A stretch of DNA of 64,000 nt from Mycolicibacterium grossiae (GTDB lineage Bacteria; Actinomycetota; Actinomycetes; Mycobacteriales; Mycobacteriaceae): contig NZ_CP043474.1 of NCBI RefSeq assembly GCF_008329645.1, forward strand, positions 2,356,001-2,420,000. The letters are read 5' to 3'. The position numbers were made by a program, and so were the translations under genes. Position 1 is the first letter of the stretch, and each line of letters begins with the position of its first letter. The notes below the pieces were generated by a model. It was not told the origin of the DNA. It did no database searches and was given only the letters and a program-made list of their open reading frames with translations. Shown here one piece after another: positions 1 to 10,356 of the stretch.

Positions 1-1560
<1,560 letters not shown>

Positions 1561-1584
1561 CGACGACCGCTAGTTCGACGAGGA

Positions 1585-1615
1585 GGGCCCCCGCTTTCGA
1601 GCGGGGGCCCTTTCT
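1585..1615 (+). terminator. Rho-independent terminator of rpoBC
   Basis: A perfect 11-bp stem (GGGCCCCCGCT with its complement) is closed by a TTCG tetraloop and followed by TTTCTC. It lies 24 bases after the rpoC stop and ahead of the endonuclease IV promoter, so it separates the two transcription units. Confidence 0.92.
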
Positions 1616-1663
1616 CATTGGTGGGGTGTCACCGGGGCCGGCGACGGTGTCGGCGACCCGCCC

Positions 1664-1669
1664 TAGACT
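1664..1669 (+). promoter_or_regulatory. Putative -10 box of a leaderless nfo promoter
   Basis: TAGACT sits 7 bases before the GTG start of endonuclease IV. That spacing puts transcription initiation at or next to the start codon, which implies a leaderless mRNA, common in mycobacteria. No clear -35 box is seen, and no Shine-Dalgarno sequence lies upstream. The assignment rests on position and sequence only. Confidence 0.45.
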
Positions 1670-1676
1670 GGGCGGC

Positions 1677-2429
1677 GTGTTGATCGGCTCGCATGTGCAC
1701 AACGACGACCCGCTGGCGGCCGCGGCCGCCGAGGACGCCGACGTCGTCCAGTTCTTCCTCGGCGACCCGCAGAGCTGGAAGAAGCCGAAACCGCGGGAGG
1801 ACGCGGCGGCGCTCAAGGCGTCGTCGACCCCGCTGTACGTGCACGCGCCGTACCTGATCAACGTGGCGTCGGCCAACAACCGGGTGCGCATCCCGTCGCG
1901 AAAGATCCTGCAGGACACGTGCGATGCAGCGACCGAGGTCGGCGCCACCGCGGTGATCGTGCACGGTGGGCACGCCGACGACAAGGACACCGAGGCCGGT
2001 TTCGAGCGCTGGGTCAAGGCGCTCGACGCGCTGCAGACCGACATGCCGGTGTACCTGGAGAACACCGCGGGCGGCGATCACGCGATGGCCCGGCACTTCG
2101 ACACCATCGCCCGGCTGTGGGACCGCATCGGCGACATGGGCATCGGCTTCTGCCTCGACACGTGCCACGCCTGGGCGGCGGGCGAGGCGTTGATCGACGC
2201 CGTCGAGCGGATCAAGGCGATCACCGGACGAATCGATCTGGTGCACTGCAACGACTCCCGCGACGCCTCCGGCTCGGGCGCCGACCGGCACGCCAACTTC
2301 GGCATGGGTCAGATCGACCCGCAGCTGCTCGTCGCGGTGGTGCGTGCGGCCGAAGCGCCGGTGATCTGCGAGACCTCCGACGAGGGCCGCAAGGACGACA
2401 TCGCGTTCCTGCGGGACCACCTGGGCTGA
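1677..2429 (+). CDS. nfo: Endonuclease IV (AP endonuclease)
   Basis: A 250-residue AP endonuclease that cleaves the backbone 5' of abasic sites in base excision repair. It has the zinc-site signatures of the AP2Ec TIM-barrel family: IGSHVH at the N terminus, VHGGH and [13 protein letters not shown] in the middle, [12 protein letters not shown], and [21 protein letters not shown] near the C terminus. The GTG start was chosen because the protein then begins directly with the family's first strand and has the usual mycobacterial length, and because a -10 box lies just upstream. It occupies the position of M. tuberculosis end (Rv0670). Its stop lies 6 bases from the convergent glycoside hydrolase gene. 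Confidence 0.96.
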   Translation: MLIGSHVHNDDPLAAAAAEDADVVQFFLGDPQSWKKPKPREDAAALKASSTPLYVHAPYLINVASANNRVRIPSRKILQDTCDAATEVGATAVIVHGGHADDKDTEAGFERWVKALDALQTDMPVYLENTAGGDHAMARHFDTIARLWDRIGDMGIGFCLDTCHAWAAGEALIDAVERIKAITGRIDLVHCNDSRDASGSGADRHANFGMGQIDPQLLVAVVRAAEAPVICETSDEGRKDDIAFLRDHLG

Positions 2430-2435
2430 GCGGAC

Positions 2436-5400
2436 CTACAGCACGCTCTGGTTGCGGGCCGCTTCGATGGCGTCGTTCTCGGCGATGACGGTGACGACCG
2501 TCGACGCCGACGGCTTGGGCGTCCAATCCGGGTGGAAGAGGCCGAACGATCCCTCGACCGGATCGCCGTCGGCCCGGTCGACGAGCGTGTGGATGAACGC
2601 CGGGCCGGCGAAGCTCAGCGTCCGCCAGCCGCGCAGGAAGTCGCCGAGATAGGCCGCCTGGTTCTCGTCCGAGGCTTGCGAGGACGGCTGCCCGTACTCG
2701 GTCGCCCAGATCTTCTTGTGACCGTCGCCGTTGGCCACCATCAGCGCGTAGATGCGGTTCACCTGGTTGAGCGGTGACTCGTAGAGGTAGCCGCCCTGGG
2801 TGAACGGCGTCGTGTACTGGTACGGGTGGAACGACAGCGCGTCGAAGTACCCGGCCGCGCCCGCGGCGTACATCTCCGAGACGAAGCGCACCGGGTTCAC
2901 CAGCAGGTTGCCCCAGTCGATCACCGAGCCGACGGACGCCGCGACGACGACCGCGTCCGGGTCGGCGGCCTTGATCGCCGGGTAGGCGGCCTTCAGCAGT
3001 TCGGTGTACTGCGCGGCGTTGGGCCCGGGCTGCCAGAAGTTGAACCCGTTGGGCTCGTTCCACACCTCCCAGGCCGTCACCTTGCCCTTGTAGCGGGCGG
3101 CCGCAGCGCCGGCGAATGCGGCGAACTGAGCGTTGTCCTTCGGCATTCCGGCCAGCGGCCAGGTGTTGTCGACGGCAGCCCACGTCGGCGTCGAGTTCAG
3201 CACGCCGAGCACCTTGATGTTGCGTGCCGCGGCGCTGGTGATGACGCGGTCGACGGCGCTCCAGTCGTTCCAGCCCTGCAGCGGTTGCACCGCGGCCCAC
3301 GGCACCAGCACCCGCAGATCGGTGATGCCCAACGACTGCAGGGCGTCGAGCGCCGTGTCGATCTGCGCCTGGTCGTAGAACAGCAGATCGGGCACGTGGA
3401 TCGCGACGCTGGTGGCGCGCTGGTCGACCGCGTTGGCGGCCGGCGGCACGATGGTGACCGACACCGTGGTCGTCGTCGACGCCCCGAGCTCGTCCTTGAC
3501 CGCCACGGTGAAGGCGTCGGTGTCGACGCCGGGGGTGACCAGCGCGGTGTACCGGGCGTCGACGGTCGGGGTGTAGGTGAACGCGCCCGTCGCCGCGTCG
3601 ACCTTGACGACGCCCTTGCTGGGACCGCTCGTCACGGTGTAGGTGAGCGCATCGCCGTCGGGGTCGGTAGCGGTGACTGTGCCGGTGACGGTACCGATGG
3701 CCGACGACGAACTACCCACGGCCGCAACGCCGGTGACCGGCGGCCGGTTGCCGACGGGGTTCGGCGTGATCGGAGCGGTCAGCGTGAAGGTCGCCGAGCC
3801 GCCGTAGCCGTCGGTCACGGTGACGGTGATGGCCTCCGCCTTGCTCGCCGCCGTGGCGTTCGGCGCCGACGCGGCATCGCGCGCCGCGGGCGTCGGCGTG
3901 TAGCTGAAGGTGGAGCCGTTGATCGACAGCGTGCCCTTGGTGGCGGTGGCCGCGGTGAACGTCAACGGGTCGCCGTCGCGGTCCACCGCGGTGAGGGTGC
4001 CCGTCACCGTCCCGGTCGAGGTGTTCACCTGGGTCACGGTGGCTGCGCCGCCGGTGGGTGCGGCGTTGGTGGGGCTGATGGCGACCGTCAGGCGGGTGGC
4101 GAGGGTTCCGCCGTGCCCGTCGGCGACCGTGACGGTGAAGGTGTCCTGCTTGTCGGCGGCGGTGGCGCCGAGCTTCTGCGCGGCGTGCCGGGCCGCGGCG
4201 GTCGGCGTGTAGGTGAACGCCCCGGTGGCCGTGAGGCTCACCGTGCCCTTGGTGGGTGCGACGGACTGGGTGTAGGTGAGGGCGTCGTTGTCGAGGTCGG
4301 TGCCCGTCACCGTGCCGGTGACGACGCCGGTGGTGGTGTTGGGGGCGCTCACGGTGGTGGTGACGGTGGGCACGCGGTTGGTCGGGCTGATGCCGACGGT
4401 GACGGTGGTCGTGACGACGCCGCGACGGCCGTCGTTCACGGTGACGGTGAACGCGTCGGTGGTCAGCGACGCCGGCGCACCGACCGTGGCCGCGTCGTGC
4501 CGGGCGGCGGCGGTCGGGGTGTAGGTGAATCCGCCGGCAGCCGTGAGGGTCACGGTGCCGCGGACGGGCTTGCCGGTGAGCGCGTAGGAGAGCGGGTCGC
4601 CGTTGGGGTCGGTGACGCCGAGGCTGCCGGTGACCGCACCGGTGGTCGGATTGGGGGCGCCGATCGTCGCGGTGCCGGCCACCGGCGCGGTGTTGCGGGC
4701 GGTCAGCGAGACGACGCGCAGGACGCCGGCGGCGCGGTCGGTCACGTACATCTCGGTGCCGTCGGCGCTGACGGCGCTGCCGGGGCGAGCACCGAGGTCG
4801 ATCGTCGAGCTGGTCGCGACGGCGTTGAGGATGCCTCCGGTGGCCGTGGCGAATGCGCCGACGCGGCCGGCGGAGTCGGTGACGAACAGTGTGGTTCCGT
4901 CGCTGCTGACGGCGAGACCGACGGCGGCGAGCCCGCCGACCGGCATGACGCCGACGGTGGCGCGGGTCCTGGTGTCGACGACCGAGACCGTGCCGTCTTC
5001 GCCGCCGACGTAGAGGCGTGCGTTGTCGGGGCTGACGGTGAGCGAGGCGGCCCTGCCCGCCAGCCGCGTCACGGTGCTGGTCGTCGTGGCGGTGGGAGCG
5101 AAGGTCAGGATCGCGGTGCCGCCGGTGGGCGTGTCGGTGGTGACGTACACGCGGGTGTCGTCGGGGCTCGCGGCGATGCCGGTCGGGCGGTAGCCGGTGG
5201 GCAGCGTCGTCGTGGTGGCGACGGTGTTGGTGGCGGTGTTGACGCGGAGCACCCGGGCGCCGTCGTAGCTGGCGACGTACAGCGAAGCGCCGGTGCGGCT
5301 CAGCGTCATCGCGGTGGGCTTCGCCACGGCGAGGGTGGCCTTCACCGCGCCCGTCGCCGCGTCGAGCACCGTGACGGTGTTCTTCGTCGAACTCGACACG

Positions 5401-6788
5401 TAGAGCCGGGTGCCGTCCTGCTTGACCACCACGCCGTCGGGCGCGGCGCCGGCGGCGTAGGTGCCGAGCACCGTCGAGGTGACGGTGTCGATGACGGTGA
5501 CGGTGCCCGCGTCCCGGTTGGTCACGAACGCACGGGTGCTGGTGGCGGCGACGGCGCCTGCGGGGACGCCGCGGACGTCGGTGCGCACCGCCAACGGCAC
5601 CTCGCCGACCGGGATGTCGATGCGAACCGGCACCTTGTTGACGCCGTCGGAGACGGTGACCGTCATGGCGATGGTGTCGGCGTCGGGCGTGGCACCCGCG
5701 AGGATGCGCTGCGCCGCGGTGGGTGTGTAGGTGAAGGTCGCCGTGGTGGCGTCGAAGGTCAGCGTGCCGGCCGTCGGCCGGGTGGTCAGTGCAACCGTCG
5801 GCTTGACGCCCTCGGGATCGGTGGCCACGACCTTGCCGGTGATGGCGCCGGTCTGCGGGTTCACGGTGCCGAAGGTCCCGACGGCCGTCGGCGCCTGGTT
5901 GACGACGGCCGCGGCGACGACCTGCGTGGCGGCCACCCGCGCGGTGGGCGCCACGGTCGCGGTGGCGTCCGTGCCGACCTCGCGGCGGGCGGCGGCCAGG
6001 AACAGCCATGCGAGGGGCGATTCGGTCCAGCCGCGTTGCAGCGCCGAGAGCCACGACGACAGGGCAGGCGCGACGACGGCCTCGATCACGGAGACCTCGC
6101 GCACGGGGGCAGCGGCCACGACGGGAGCGGGAGTGGGGGCGGGTGCCACGGCGAGCGTGACCGGCGCGGTGGCGGCCGGGTTCGCCGCGGCCGTGCGGGT
6201 CTGCGGGGCGGCGGTCGTCGTGCCGGCGGTGGCCGTGGGACGCGGGGACGGCGCTGGGGACGACAGTGCTGAGGAGGACGGCGCCGAGGGGTTCTGCGCC
6301 GTGGACGGTGCCGTGGAACGTGCCGTGACGCTCGAGTCGTTCGACGTCGCCGTGGTGTGGTTGGACTTGGTGTTGGCAGTCGTGGTGTCGGCGGTGCCGT
6401 GGGTAGAGGTCTGCGCGCCACCGGAGTGCGACACCGTCACCCCCGGGGCGACGTGTTCCGACGATGCGGAGCCCGCGGCCGTGGTTCCGGCGGGCATGGT
6501 TCCGTCGGCGGTGGTCTCACGCGACGAACTGGAGCCCGACGCACCGGAGCCGGTCGCAGTCCCGGTCGCGTCCGCCGTGCCGGTCGGCTGTCCGGTGGCC
6601 GGCCCGCTGCCCGTGTTTCCGGTGGTGTCCGTGTCGTTGGCGCCGGCGTCGCCGCTCTGCGTCGAACTCGTCGTGCCGCCGGTCTCGGGGCTGGCCCAGG
6701 CCACTCCGGCCGGGGTGGCGATCGCCGTTCCTACGCCCAGTGCGACGGCCAGTGCGCCCACGCGGCCCACGAAATCCTTGTATTGCAT
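2436..6788 (-). CDS. Exported multidomain glycoside hydrolase with VCBS-like repeats and a beta-propeller
   Basis: A 1450-residue exported protein. Residues 1-32 form a signal peptide ending near GVAWA. Residues ~33-230 are a Thr/Ser/Ala/Gly-rich linker. A VCBS/cadherin-like repeat (~295-398) is followed by a YVTN-type beta-propeller (~400-695) with repeated (F/Y)V(T/S) and D-T blades. Four more ~105-residue VCBS-like repeats (~697-1120) share the pattern DxDGDxLTYT and FTYTPT. The C-terminal ~320 residues look like a clan GH-A glycosidase: NEP at Glu1245 is the likely acid/base and ATEYGQ at Glu1364 the likely nucleophile. The substrate is unknown; cellulase- or GH39-like annotation is plausible. 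Location is probably the cell surface or medium. The gene stands alone, with a 468-bp upstream gap. Confidence 0.88.
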   Translation of the reverse strand: MQYKDFVGRVGALAVALGVGTAIATPAGVAWASPETGGTTSSTQSGDAGANDTDTTGNTGSGPATGQPTGTADATGTATGSGASGSSSSRETTADGTMPAGTTAAGSASSEHVAPGVTVSHSGGAQTSTHGTADTTTANTKSNHTTATSNDSSVTARSTAPSTAQNPSAPSSSALSSPAPSPRPTATAGTTTAAPQTRTAAANPAATAPVTLAVAPAPTPAPVVAAAPVREVSVIEAVVAPALSSWLSALQRGWTESPLAWLFLAAARREVGTDATATVAPTARVAATQVVAAAVVNQAPTAVGTFGTVNPQTGAITGKVVATDPEGVKPTVALTTRPTAGTLTFDATTATFTYTPTAAQRILAGATPDADTIAMTVTVSDGVNKVPVRIDIPVGEVPLAVRTDVRGVPAGAVAATSTRAFVTNRDAGTVTVIDTVTSTVLGTYAAGAAPDGVVVKQDGTRLYVSSSTKNTVTVLDAATGAVKATLAVAKPTAMTLSRTGASLYVASYDGARVLRVNTATNTVATTTTLPTGYRPTGIAASPDDTRVYVTTDTPTGGTAILTFAPTATTTSTVTRLAGRAASLTVSPDNARLYVGGEDGTVSVVDTRTRATVGVMPVGGLAAVGLAVSSDGTTLFVTDSAGRVGAFATATGGILNAVATSSTIDLGARPGSAVSADGTEMYVTDRAAGVLRVVSLTARNTAPVAGTATIGAPNPTTGAVTGSLGVTDPNGDPLSYALTGKPVRGTVTLTAAGGFTYTPTAAARHDAATVGAPASLTTDAFTVTVNDGRRGVVTTTVTVGISPTNRVPTVTTTVSAPNTTTGVVTGTVTGTDLDNDALTYTQSVAPTKGTVSLTATGAFTYTPTAAARHAAQKLGATAADKQDTFTVTVADGHGGTLATRLTVAISPTNAAPTGGAATVTQVNTSTGTVTGTLTAVDRDGDPLTFTAATATKGTLSINGSTFSYTPTPAARDAASAPNATAASKAEAITVTVTDGYGGSATFTLTAPITPNPVGNRPPVTGVAAVGSSSSAIGTVTGTVTATDPDGDALTYTVTSGPSKGVVKVDAATGAFTYTPTVDARYTALVTPGVDTDAFTVAVKDELGASTTTTVSVTIVPPAANAVDQRATSVAIHVPDLLFYDQAQIDTALDALQSLGITDLRVLVPWAAVQPLQGWNDWSAVDRVITSAAARNIKVLGVLNSTPTWAAVDNTWPLAGMPKDNAQFAAFAGAAAARYKGKVTAWEVWNEPNGFNFWQPGPNAAQYTELLKAAYPAIKAADPDAVVVAASVGSVIDWGNLLVNPVRFVSEMYAAGAAGYFDALSFHPYQYTTPFTQGGYLYESPLNQVNRIYALMVANGDGHKKIWATEYGQPSSQASDENQAAYLGDFLRGWRTLSFAGPAFIHTLVDRADGDPVEGSFGLFHPDWTPKPSASTVVTVIAENDAIEAARNQSVL

Positions 6789-7256
6789 CGTCTACGACCC
6801 CCATGTGCTCAGTAAGGGACCACACGCGGTCACGAAGGCGATGGCGTGCGGTGTGATGTGCGGGAAAGCGTTGACGTCTTCGTCAGTTTATCGCGTTGTG
6901 ATGGTTGCTACAGGGGTCTTTCGTCACTTTGCTGAAGCCGCACTTCATGGATTAAGTGGCTGCTCAGAGAATCATCGATCAATAGCGGCGCATGCCTGAT
7001 CTTGTTTGCCCTCCACGACGCGCCTCTCGACCTGCCGTCAGTGCCCCTCCCGACGCGCCGAACCAGAGCGTCACGTTGCTGGCGGCCGCCGCGCACGACG
7101 TGACGCTCCAGTTCGGCGGAGGGGACACGGCGGCAGGGCACGATTCGGTGACGTGAACACCGTCCAACCAAAGCCTTAACGGAGGGTTGACTACGCTCGG
7201 CCGGGGAATGTGCGGCACACGGCGCCGCTGCGGCGCTCCCCGTCCGAGAGGCTCGC
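6789..7256. other. 468-bp divergent intergenic region
   Basis: This gap lies between the divergent glycoside hydrolase and PAP2 genes. By eye, about 6880-6990 is much richer in A+T than the rest of the window, as expected for promoter DNA of the minus-strand gene. A long imperfect inverted repeat lies at 7056-7118. A TTGACT hexamer is present at 7187-7192 before the PAP2 gene, but no good -10 box is correctly spaced from it. Short reading frames here show no family motifs and were not called. Confidence 0.6.
7056..7118. repeat. Imperfect 21-bp inverted repeat (large stem-loop)
   Basis: The arms at 7056-7076 and 7098-7118 pair over 21 positions with two mismatches around a 21-base loop. The left arm contains CCGAAC and GAGCGTCACGT. 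Neither strand has a T-run after the stem, so it is not a standard terminator. It could be a protein-binding site or a structured leader of the PAP2 gene. Confidence 0.7.
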
Positions 7257-8453
7257 GTGTCCACGATCGACGACCCGACGTCGATCGTCCTGCTGCCCGC
7301 TCGGGATGACGCCGAATCCCACGGCGAGGCGCGGGCGCGCCGGCTGCGCGTCGTGCGCTGGGTCGCGATCGTCGTCTGGGTGGCCGTGGTCGGCTACCGC
7401 ACCGCCACCGACGGCTTCGCCTTCAACCGGGAGCTGCTGCTGGTCTACATCGCCTCCGGACTGTTGGCGGCGAGCATCGGTCAGGGCCGGCGCATGCTGT
7501 ACGTCGTCCGGGACTGGCTGCCGTTCGCGCTGGTGCTGGTGGCCTACGACCTCAGCCGCGGTGCCGCCAACATCGTCGGCCGCCCGACGCTGTGGCACTG
7601 GCAGGCCGATCTCGACCGGTGGCTGTTCGGCGGAACGATGCCGACGGTGTGGCTGCAGGAACGCCTCAAGCTGCCGCAGCCACCGTGGTGGGAAGTGGTG
7701 ATCAGCACGGTCTACATGTCGTTCTTCATCGCGCCCTACGTCATCGCCGCGGTGCTGTGGCTGCGCAACCGCGACGAGTGGAAGGCGTTCGTCACACTGT
7801 TCGTGGGACTCAACTTCGCCGCGCTCGTCGTCTACGCGATCGTTCCCGCCGCGCCGCCCTGGGCGGCGGCGCGCTGCACCGCGGGCGACGTCGACGGCGG
7901 CCCCTCGGGGCCCGGGTGCATGTTCCGTTCGGCGCGCGGGGTGCCCGACGGCGGCATCCTCGGCGCGATGCAGTCCAGCCAGGACGGGGCGAATGCGTGG
8001 GTCGAGCGCATCGTCACCCGCGGCTGGGGCAACCTGAATCTGCACTCGGCCGGGGCGCTGATCGACCAGGGGCAGGCGAGCGTCAACCTGGTGGCGGCCA
8101 TCCCGTCCATGCACGCCGGGATGACCGCGGCCATCGCGGCGTTCCTCTGGCACCGGGTGCGTGCGCGGTGGCGTCCCCTGCTGGTGGCCTACGTCGCGAT
8201 GATGGCGTTCACGCTCGTCTACACCGCCGAGCACTACGTCGTCGACATCCTGCTCGGCTGGGCGTTCGCGGCGGTGGCCGTCGTCGCGCTCCAGCGTTGG
8301 ACGGTGTGGCGGCGTCGCCGGTCAGGTCAGGTAGACCTTGCGCAGCGTCTCGGCAACGGTCCAGACGGTGCGGGCGCCGGCCGCCAATCGGACGACGTCG
8401 CCGGGCCCGATCCGCAGCGTCGGGTCGCCGTCGGCGAACTCGATGGTCGCTGA
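7257..8453 (+). CDS. PAP2-superfamily membrane phosphatase / phosphotransferase
   Basis: A 398-residue polytopic membrane protein with about six hydrophobic segments. The PAP2 catalytic motifs are visible: AAIPSMHAGM (PSMH, residues ~281-290) and VYTAEHYVVDILLGW (His and Asp of motif 3). The layout resembles the Aur1/Ipt1-type inositol phosphotransferase branch that acts on lipid phosphates in the membrane, but the substrate is not known. The GTG start is taken because the first transmembrane helix follows a short basic N terminus. Oddly, the last ~44 residues (after RRRRSGQ) overlap the cupin gene on the other strand by 132 bp and are low-complexity, so the true C terminus may be earlier or shifted. 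Confidence 0.85.
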   Translation: MSTIDDPTSIVLLPARDDAESHGEARARRLRVVRWVAIVVWVAVVGYRTATDGFAFNRELLLVYIASGLLAASIGQGRRMLYVVRDWLPFALVLVAYDLSRGAANIVGRPTLWHWQADLDRWLFGGTMPTVWLQERLKLPQPPWWEVVISTVYMSFFIAPYVIAAVLWLRNRDEWKAFVTLFVGLNFAALVVYAIVPAAPPWAAARCTAGDVDGGPSGPGCMFRSARGVPDGGILGAMQSSQDGANAWVERIVTRGWGNLNLHSAGALIDQGQASVNLVAAIPSMHAGMTAAIAAFLWHRVRARWRPLLVAYVAMMAFTLVYTAEHYVVDILLGWAFAAVAVVALQRWTVWRRRRSGQVDLAQRLGNGPDGAGAGRQSDDVAGPDPQRRVAVGELDGR

Positions 8454-8663
8454 CCCGGACAGCACGACGAACACCTCGTCGGCCTCCACGTCGCTCATCG
8501 TGCCGGGCGTCATCTCCCAGATGCCGACGTCGAGGCCATGCCACTGCGCCAGGGACCGCACCGCGGTGTGCGGTGCACCGGCGATCGACTGCTCGGCCGG
8601 CACCGCCTCGTGGGTGAGCGGGAGGTCGGCGGCGTGGACGGCGGAGTTCGGCTGCACCGGCAC
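8322..8663 (-). CDS. Small cupin-domain protein
   Basis: A 113-residue single-domain cupin. The barrel signatures are DEVFVVLSGSATIEF, with the following turn DGDPTLRIGPGDVVRLAAGARTVWTVAETLRKVYL. This is the arrangement of the ureidoglycine-aminohydrolase/EutQ-like (DUF861) cupins. The metal-binding residues of motif 1 are not classical HxH, so the activity is unknown. It lies convergent to the PAP2 gene, with 3' ends overlapping by 132 bp. It is divergent from fadE8, sharing a 55-bp gap. Confidence 0.8.
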   Translation of the reverse strand: MPVQPNSAVHAADLPLTHEAVPAEQSIAGAPHTAVRSLAQWHGLDVGIWEMTPGTMSDVEADEVFVVLSGSATIEFADGDPTLRIGPGDVVRLAAGARTVWTVAETLRKVYLT

Positions 8664-8718
8664 AGTATGGCCGTGTTACGCATCTTGTGCGATTGTCGAA
8701 GAAATGTAACAGTGAGGC

Positions 8719-10356
8719 ATGGCCGATACGCACGTCGTCACCAATCAGGTTCCGCCGCTGGAGGACTACAACCCCGCGACGTCCGCCGTCCTCACCGAGG
8801 CGCTCATCCGCGAGGGCGGCGAGTGGGGCCTCGACGAGGTGACCGAGCTGGGCGCGCTGTCGGGGTCGCGTCGCGCGCAGCGCTGGGGTGAACTCGCCGA
8901 CCGCAACCGGCCGGTGCTGCACACCCACGACCGCTACGGCCATCGCGTCGACGAGATCGACTACGACCCGGCCTACCACGAACTGATGACCGTCGCCGTC
9001 GGCCACGGCCTGCACGCCGCGCCGTGGGCCGACGACCGCCCCGGCGCGCACGTCGTCCGCGCCGCGAAGACCTCGGTGTGGACGCCCGAACCGGGGCACG
9101 TCTGCCCGATCTCGATGACCTACGCCGTGGTGCCGGCCCTGCGGGCCAACGCCGCGCTGGCCGAGACCTACGAGCCGCTGCTCACCAGCCGTACCTACGA
9201 CCCCGAGCTGAAGGTGCCCACGTCGAAGGCCGGCATCACCGCGGGCATGTCGATGACGGAGAAGCAGGGCGGCTCCGACGTCCGCGCCGGGACCACCGAG
9301 GCGATCGACAACGGCGACGGGACCTACACGCTGCGCGGACACAAGTGGTTCACCTCGGCACCGATGTCGGACGTGTTCCTGGTGCTGGCCCAGGCCCCGG
9401 GCGGGCTGAGCTGCTTCTTCCTGCCGCGGGTGCTGCCCGACGGAACCCGCAACCGGATGTTCCTGCAGCGCCTCAAGGACAAGCTCGGCAACCACGCCAA
9501 CGCCTCCAGCGAGGTGGAGTACGACGGCGCGACCGCGTGGCTGGTGGGGGAGGAGGGCCGCGGCGTTCCGACGATCATCGAGATGGTCAACCTCACCCGC
9601 CTGGACTGCACGTTGGGCAGCGCCACAAGCATGCGCACCGGGCTGGCCCGCGCCACCCATCACGCCCAGCACCGCAAGGCGTTCGGCGCATACCTGATCG
9701 ACCAGCCGCTGATGCGCAACGTGCTCGCCGACCTCGCGGTGGAGGCCGAGGCCGCGACGATGCTCGCGATGCGCATGGCCGGTGCCACCGACGCCGCGGT
9801 CCGCGGCGACCAGCGCGAGACGCTGCTGCGCCGCATCGGGCTGGCCGCCGCCAAGTACTGGGTCTGCAAGCGCGCGACCCCGCACGCGGCGGAGGCCATG
9901 GAATGTCTCGGCGGCAACGGCTACGTCGAGGACTCCGGCATGCCCCGGCTGTACCGCGAGGCGCCGCTGATGGGCATCTGGGAGGGCTCGGGCAACGTCA
10001 GCGCACTGGATACGTTGCGCGCCATGGTTACTCGGCCCGAGTGCATCGACGTGCTGTTCGACGAGCTGTCGGCCACGGCAGGCCAGGACGCCCGCCTCGA
10101 CGCCCACGTGAGCGGGCTGCGGCAGTCACTCGGTGACATGGCCGACCCGGCGGCCGTGCAGTACCGCGCCCGCCAGACCGCCGAGGACATCTCGCTGGCG
10201 CTGCAGGGTGCGCTGCTGGTGCGCCACGGTCATCCGGCGGTGGCCGAGGCGTTCCTCGCGAGCCGGCTCGGTGGCCAGTGGGGCGGTGCATTCGGCACGC
10301 TGCCCGTGGGCCTCGACCTGGCGCCGATCATCGAGCGCGCGCTGGTGAAGGGATGA
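8719..10356 (+). CDS. fadE8: Acyl-CoA dehydrogenase, FadE8/AidB-like
   Basis: A 545-residue FAD enzyme of the acyl-CoA dehydrogenase fold, long like the AidB branch. Visible signatures are AGMSMTEKQGGSDVRAGTTEA (flavin contact region), the HKWFTSAPMSDVFLVLAQ strand, RKAFGAYLIDQPLMRNVLADLAVE, and the C-terminal signature ECLGGNGYVEDSGMPRLYREAP with WEGSGNV. It would dehydrogenate an acyl-CoA or related substrate. Its position as first gene of an operon with two enoyl-CoA hydratases matches M. tuberculosis Rv0672. The ATG overlaps no neighbour, and a TGTAAC -10-like box lies 8 bases upstream, so the message may be leaderless. The next gene overlaps its stop by 4 bases. Confidence 0.94.
   Translation: MADTHVVTNQVPPLEDYNPATSAVLTEALIREGGEWGLDEVTELGALSGSRRAQRWGELADRNRPVLHTHDRYGHRVDEIDYDPAYHELMTVAVGHGLHAAPWADDRPGAHVVRAAKTSVWTPEPGHVCPISMTYAVVPALRANAALAETYEPLLTSRTYDPELKVPTSKAGITAGMSMTEKQGGSDVRAGTTEAIDNGDGTYTLRGHKWFTSAPMSDVFLVLAQAPGGLSCFFLPRVLPDGTRNRMFLQRLKDKLGNHANASSEVEYDGATAWLVGEEGRGVPTIIEMVNLTRLDCTLGSATSMRTGLARATHHAQHRKAFGAYLIDQPLMRNVLADLAVEAEAATMLAMRMAGATDAAVRGDQRETLLRRIGLAAAKYWVCKRATPHAAEAMECLGGNGYVEDSGMPRLYREAPLMGIWEGSGNVSALDTLRAMVTRPECIDVLFDELSATAGQDARLDAHVSGLRQSLGDMADPAAVQYRARQTAEDISLALQGALLVRHGHPAVAEAFLASRLGGQWGGAFGTLPVGLDLAPIIERALVKG

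Noticed and set aside
2826-6272. 1148-residue plus-strand reading frame
   Set aside because: It is the antisense shadow of the repeat-rich glycoside hydrolase. It has Gly/Arg-rich low complexity and no family motifs, while the minus-strand frame has a signal peptide, repeats and catalytic residues.
6908-7264. 118-residue minus-strand frame in the 468-bp gap
   Set aside because: No motif, no ribosome-binding site, and it overlaps the PAP2 start and the stem-loop.
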